From: Deltaproteobacteria bacterium
Lineage (GTDB): Bacteria; SAR324; JACQKK01
DNA length: 8,931 bases
NCBI GenBank assembly: GCA_029879595.1
Contig: JAOUPZ010000112.1
Coordinates: forward strand, 1-8,931
Direction: 5' to 3'
Position numbers and translations under genes: made by a program. Numbering within the stretch: position 1 is the stretch's first letter; every line of letters begins with the position of its first letter. The notes under the pieces were generated by a model. The model was not told where the DNA came from and made no database searches. It saw only the letters and a list, made by a program, of their open reading frames with translations. Positions 6,018 through 8,931 of the stretch are shown here, one piece after another.

Positions 6018-8063
6018 ATGACACCCGAAGAAGTGACCGAAACCGCTAACGAAAGCTCAGCAGAGACCACCCCCGAAGTAATAATCGAAACCAGCTCCGA
6101 ACAGGATGCCCAAGCCCGGCAGCCTTTGGCCATGACCAGCCCGGCGTCCATCACCTTCATCGAAGATGATGTGGATTTCGAAAAGCTGTTTGATGAAGAG
6201 ATGCGCTCCTTCGATGAGCATCAGATCGTCACCGGTAAAATCATCGAGATGCAGAAGGACTTCATCACCGTTGACATTGGCTACAAATCAGAGGGCCAGA
6301 TTCCGTCCGAAGAATTCAGGGATGAGAACGGCGTGATCACCGTCAAGGAAGGCGACGAGGTGGAGGTATACCTGGAAGCCACCGAGGATTCCGACGGTGT
6401 GGTGGTCCTGTCCAAGATCAAGGCTGAAAAAATGCGGGTCTGGGAGGAAGTGGGCCGCATTTACGAGGAAGACGGCACGGTGGAGGGTATCATTTCCTCC
6501 CGTATCAAGGGCGGCCTTTCGGTGGATATCGGCGTCAAGGCCTTCCTGCCCGGCTCCCAGGTGGATCTCAGGCCGGTGCGGAACCTGGACAAGCTGATCG
6601 GGGAAAAGTTCGAGTTCAAGATTCTCAAGTTCAACCAGAAGCGGGGCAATATCGTGCTTTCCCGCCGGGCTCTTTTGGAAGTGGATCGCGAGGAGCGCCG
6701 CAAGAAGACCCTGGAGGTGCTGCAGGAGGGTTCCGTCATCAAGGGCTTTGTCAAGAACATCACCGACTACGGGGTGTTCATCGATCTGGGCGGTGTGGAC
6801 GGACTGCTTCACATCACCGACATGACCTGGGGACGGATCGTTCACCCCTCCGAGATGTTCTCCATCGGTGACGAGGTGGAGGTGATGGTCCTCAAATATG
6901 ACGACAGCGATGAAAAGGTCTCGCTGGGCCTCAAGCAGAAAACCTCCAACCCCTGGGATGCCGTCCGGGAAAAATATCCCATCGGGGCCAAGGTGGGCGG
7001 AAAAATCGTCAGCCTCACCGACTACGGCGCGTTCATCGAGCTGGAGCCGGGCGTGGAGGGACTCATCCATGTCACCGAAATGTCGTGGACCCGCAAGATC
7101 AGGCATCCTTCCAAGCTGTTCAACATCAGCGACAACGTGGAGGCGGTGGTAAAGGATCTGGATATCGAGCGCAAGCGGATTTCCCTTTCCATCAAGGAAG
7201 CCGAGCCCAACCCCTGGGAAACCATTCACACCAAGTTCCCCGTGGGTTCGGTGGTCCGCGGAAAGGTGCGCAACATCACCGACTTCGGCATCTTCGTGGG
7301 CCTGGACGAGGGCATAGACGGGCTGGTGCACGTCTCGGACCTGTCCTGGAGCCAGCGGCAGCGCAAGCCCTCGGCCTTTGCCAAGAAGGGCGACGAGATT
7401 GAAGTCAAGATTCTGCACATCGACCCGGACAAGGAGCGCCTTTCCCTGGGCATCAAGCAGCTGACAGAAGACCCCTGGAAGAGCCTGGAGGACAAGGTCC
7501 ACATCAACGATGAGGTGGTGGGCCGGATCGTAAACGTGACCGATTTCGGAATATTCGTGGAGGTCATGGAAGGCGTTGAGGGTCTGGTGCACATCTCCGA
7601 GATCGACCAGGAGATCCCCAAGGAGAAAATCGGCGAGTTCTACAAGATCAACTCCCTGCTGCGCTCCAAGGTGATCAAGGTTGACGTCGAGGAGCGGCGC
7701 CTGGGCCTGGGAATCGTGGGTCTGGTGGACAGCCCTGAGGAAATCGTTCAGGAAAACGAGGTGCTCAAGGGCGCGCTCGCCGATGCCGGCGTGATAAAAC
7801 TCCAGGACGATGAGGGTGAGTCGGCCAAGGAGGAAAAGCCCAAGAAGAAGCCCGCCAAGAAGGCCAAGGCCGATGAGGCCGCCGAAGGCGCTGAAGAAGC
7901 AACCGCGGAAGCCGCTGCTCCAGCTGAGGAAACACCTCAGGAGCCGGCTGCTGAGGCTGCGGCTGAGGCTGCTGCCGCGCCCGAGGAAGAAACCAAGGAA
8001 GCAGCCAAGCCCAAGAAAAAGTCCGCCAAGAAGGACGAGGCGGACGAAGAGCCTTCCGAATAG
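6018..8063 (+). CDS. rpsA: 30S ribosomal protein S1
   Basis: S1 binds mRNA on the small subunit and helps initiation on structured or weak leaders. The 681-residue protein has six S1 repeats at about 69-135, 152-217, 237-305, 322-392, 409-480 and 496-565. The last four carry the typical core, for example ITDYGVFIDLGGVDGLLHIT at 248-267 and ITDFGIFVGLDEGIDGLVHV at 420-439. The first two are divergent, as expected for the ribosome-docking repeats (GYKSEGQIP at 88-96, KAFLPGS at 174-180). The start is supported by AAGGA at 6005-6009, eight bases upstream. E. coli S1 is 557 residues. The excess here lies in an acidic Glu/Thr/Ser-rich N-terminal arm (1-52) and a C-terminal tail (about 599-681) of Lys, Ala and Glu that looks disordered and contains a duplicated lysine box. 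The leader upstream is structured, suggesting translational control. Confidence 0.97.
   Translation: MTPEEVTETANESSAETTPEVIIETSSEQDAQARQPLAMTSPASITFIEDDVDFEKLFDEEMRSFDEHQIVTGKIIEMQKDFITVDIGYKSEGQIPSEEFRDENGVITVKEGDEVEVYLEATEDSDGVVVLSKIKAEKMRVWEEVGRIYEEDGTVEGIISSRIKGGLSVDIGVKAFLPGSQVDLRPVRNLDKLIGEKFEFKILKFNQKRGNIVLSRRALLEVDREERRKKTLEVLQEGSVIKGFVKNITDYGVFIDLGGVDGLLHITDMTWGRIVHPSEMFSIGDEVEVMVLKYDDSDEKVSLGLKQKTSNPWDAVREKYPIGAKVGGKIVSLTDYGAFIELEPGVEGLIHVTEMSWTRKIRHPSKLFNISDNVEAVVKDLDIERKRISLSIKEAEPNPWETIHTKFPVGSVVRGKVRNITDFGIFVGLDEGIDGLVHVSDLSWSQRQRKPSAFAKKGDEIEVKILHIDPDKERLSLGIKQLTEDPWKSLEDKVHINDEVVGRIVNVTDFGIFVEVMEGVEGLVHISEIDQEIPKEKIGEFYKINSLLRSKVIKVDVEERRLGLGIVGLVDSPEEIVQENEVLKGALADAGVIKLQDDEGESAKEEKPKKKPAKKAKADEAAEGAEEATAEAAAPAEETPQEPAAEAAAEAAAAPEEETKEAAKPKKKSAKKDEADEEPSE
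7836..8051 (+). repeat. Duplicated lysine box flanking an Ala/Glu-rich stretch in the S1 tail
   Basis: Inside rpsA, residues 607-620 (KPKKKPAKKAKADE) and 664-677 (KPKKKSAKKDEADE) are near copies. They are encoded at 7836-7877 and 8007-8048 and separated by 43 residues, nearly all Ala, Glu, Pro, Thr or Gly. The DNA copies are also similar (both begin AAGCCCAAGAA), which fits an internal duplication, although low-complexity bias could produce the same pattern. Confidence 0.6.
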
Positions 8064-8094
8064 GTTGATGGCCGGGGACACGCCACTGGCATGG

Positions 8095-8134
8095 CTCCGG
8101 CAGGCAGGCCCGCAACACCCCCGGAGGTTTTTTT
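8095..8134 (+). terminator. Probable rho-independent terminator of rpsA
   Basis: CTCCGG (8095-8100) pairs with CCGGAG (8121-8126), and one base later comes a run of seven T (8128-8134), 65 bases past the rpsA stop. The 20-nt loop is long. A competing, stronger hairpin, CCCCCGGA (8118-8125) with TCCGGGGG (8134-8141), places the T-run in its loop and would hide it. The assignment is therefore moderate. Confidence 0.4.
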
Positions 8135-8156
8135 CCGGGGGGGCGCCCAAACGGTG

Positions 8157-8189
8157 CGCCGGTGCCGGAAGGTATTCCCGGAGCCGGCG
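8157..8189 (+). other. Stem-loop in the rpsA-prmA gap
   Basis: CGCCGG (8157-8162) pairs with CCGGCG (8184-8189). Inside it, CCGGAA (8165-8170) pairs with TTCC(C)GG (8175-8181), with one bulged C and the tetraloop GGTA. A shorter hairpin, CGGGGA/TCCCCG (8204-8219, loop TTCC), follows. Neither has a T-tract. They may be 3'-end protection or leader structures for prmA, or a product of GC-richness. Confidence 0.35.
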
Positions 8190-8264
8190 TCCGCGCTCTC
8201 CGGCGGGGATTCCTCCCCGGCATTTGCAGGTGCCCTTTTCCCTACCAGCCAGGACAGCTTCACG

Positions 8265-8931
8265 ATGACACCCCAAAAGCCCCCCCTGCGGGAGGACTCC
8301 CGGCCCGTTGACCCGGACAGTTACTGGCAGTTGCGCCTGTGGATACCCCGTGAGAGCGAGGAACTGTGGACCATGCACTGTCTGGACAGGGGAGCCCTGG
8401 GAGCCCAGTGCCACCAGGAGCAGGAAACCGCGCTGGAGATGGGCTATTTCTTCGGGGAGGCCCCACCCTGGACCGCACAGGAACTGGCGGGGGAGTTTCA
8501 AACTCTCTACCCGCACCTGAAGGGGCCGGAGTCCATGGAACTGCTGCGGCTCCCCACGGAACGCTGGGAGCTTTCCTGGCGGGAGCATTTCGCCCCGCTG
8601 GAGGTGGGCCGCCGACTTATTATCCGCCCCCCCTGGGATGCTTCCGCACAGGACGCACAGGACCGCCTGTCCATAATCATCAACCCCGGGCAGGGTTTTG
8701 GCACGGGACGGCACCAGACCACCGCGCTGGTTCTCGGCCTGCTGGAGTGGTGGCTGGAGCGTAGACCGGAATTGCCGTCTCAGATGCTGGACGTGGGCGC
8801 GGGATCGGGGGTGCTGGCCCTGGCCGCCTGCCGCATGGGGGTGCCCCGGGCGACCCTGCTGGACATTGATCCGGCCGTGGCTCCGGAGATACAGGGCAAC
8901 TTCGCCCTGAACGGCATGGCGGCCAGGGCCA
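8265..8931 (+). CDS. prmA: Ribosomal protein L11 methyltransferase (PrmA-like), 3' end outside window
   Basis: The frame is open from the ATG at 8265-8267 to the window edge (222 complete codons; PrmA is usually about 290-300). PrmA methylates L11 with S-adenosylmethionine in the cytoplasm. The N-terminal substrate-recognition part (about 1-100) is divergent. It is followed by the PrmA linker WELSWREHFAPLEVGRRLII (101-120) and then the signature NPGQGFGTGRHQTTALVLG (140-158), which corresponds to the DPGLAFGTGTHPTT of classical PrmA. Next come SAM motif I, LDVGAGSGVLALAA (175-188), and the acidic motif LLDIDP (198-203), which should contact the SAM ribose. An AGGA lies 10 bases before the ATG. 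The catalytic post-motif region (NPPY-like) is beyond the window. The gene follows rpsA in the same direction after 201 bp with a likely terminator between, so it may have its own promoter. A related class I methyltransferase is possible, but the linker and signature favour PrmA. Confidence 0.85.
   Translation, partial: MTPQKPPLREDSRPVDPDSYWQLRLWIPRESEELWTMHCLDRGALGAQCHQEQETALEMGYFFGEAPPWTAQELAGEFQTLYPHLKGPESMELLRLPTERWELSWREHFAPLEVGRRLIIRPPWDASAQDAQDRLSIIINPGQGFGTGRHQTTALVLGLLEWWLERRPELPSQMLDVGAGSGVLALAACRMGVPRATLLDIDPAVAPEIQGNFALNGMAARA

Noticed and set aside
6288..8714. An 808-codon open frame on the minus strand opposite rpsA and prmA
   Set aside because: Its codon boundaries coincide with those of rpsA, so it is closed only by TTA, CTA or TCA codons in the sense gene, which are rare in GC-rich DNA. 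It ends exactly at the TCA of Ser91 in S1. The translation has no domain logic, and S1 is unmistakable on the other strand.
1..8931. CRISPR arrays, tRNA or rRNA genes, insertion sequences, attachment sites
   Set aside because: I saw no regularly spaced repeats, cloverleaf-like segments, transposase motifs or terminal inverted repeats on reading both strands.

Overview
The window looks like chromosomal DNA from a GC-rich, Gram-negative bacterium. The Gram-negative reading rests on a signal-peptide-bearing beta-barrel-like protein with a terminal Phe and on a YejBE-type peptide permease pair. The style of ribosomal protein S1 (acidic N-terminal extension, six S1 repeats) and of the patatin-like protein would suit a deltaproteobacterial (Desulfobacterota-like) lineage. 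That placement is an inference from remembered family resemblance, not from a search. I see no mobile element, CRISPR array, tRNA or rRNA.

Layout. Positions 2-307 (+) hold the 3' end of an unrecognised membrane protein. It overlaps tail-to-tail with folE (264-890, -), a GTP cyclohydrolase I. A patatin-like phospholipase gene (940-2244, -, possibly from 2316) lies 49 bp upstream of folE on the same strand, so the two are probably co-transcribed. A gap of about 270-345 bp then separates them from a divergent pair, yejB and yejE (2590-4719, +), the two membrane subunits of a peptide ABC importer. Neither the binding protein nor the ATPase of that importer is in the window. YejE ends 9 bp from the end of a convergent gene for a secreted, probably outer-membrane, beta-barrel-like protein of unknown function (4729-5448, -).

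The 569-bp gap 5449-6017 serves two divergent genes. Next to the barrel gene it has a 12-bp perfect palindrome. Facing rpsA it has a candidate extended -10 promoter and two stem-loops, one of them a three-tier hairpin that ends just before an A-rich Shine-Dalgarno region. rpsA (6018-8063, +) encodes S1 with six S1 domains and an unusual Lys/Ala/Glu-rich C-terminal tail carrying a duplicated lysine box. A hairpin-rich 201-bp gap with a probable terminator follows, and then a PrmA-like ribosomal protein L11 methyltransferase (8265 to window end, +, partial).

Most of the content is housekeeping: translation (rpsA, prmA), pterin/folate entry (folE) and peptide import (yejBE). I did not find a convincing new multi-gene system. 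The points most worth a second look are the structured rpsA leader, the tailed S1, the orphan YejBE pair, the altered motifs in FolE, and the palindrome in front of the barrel gene.
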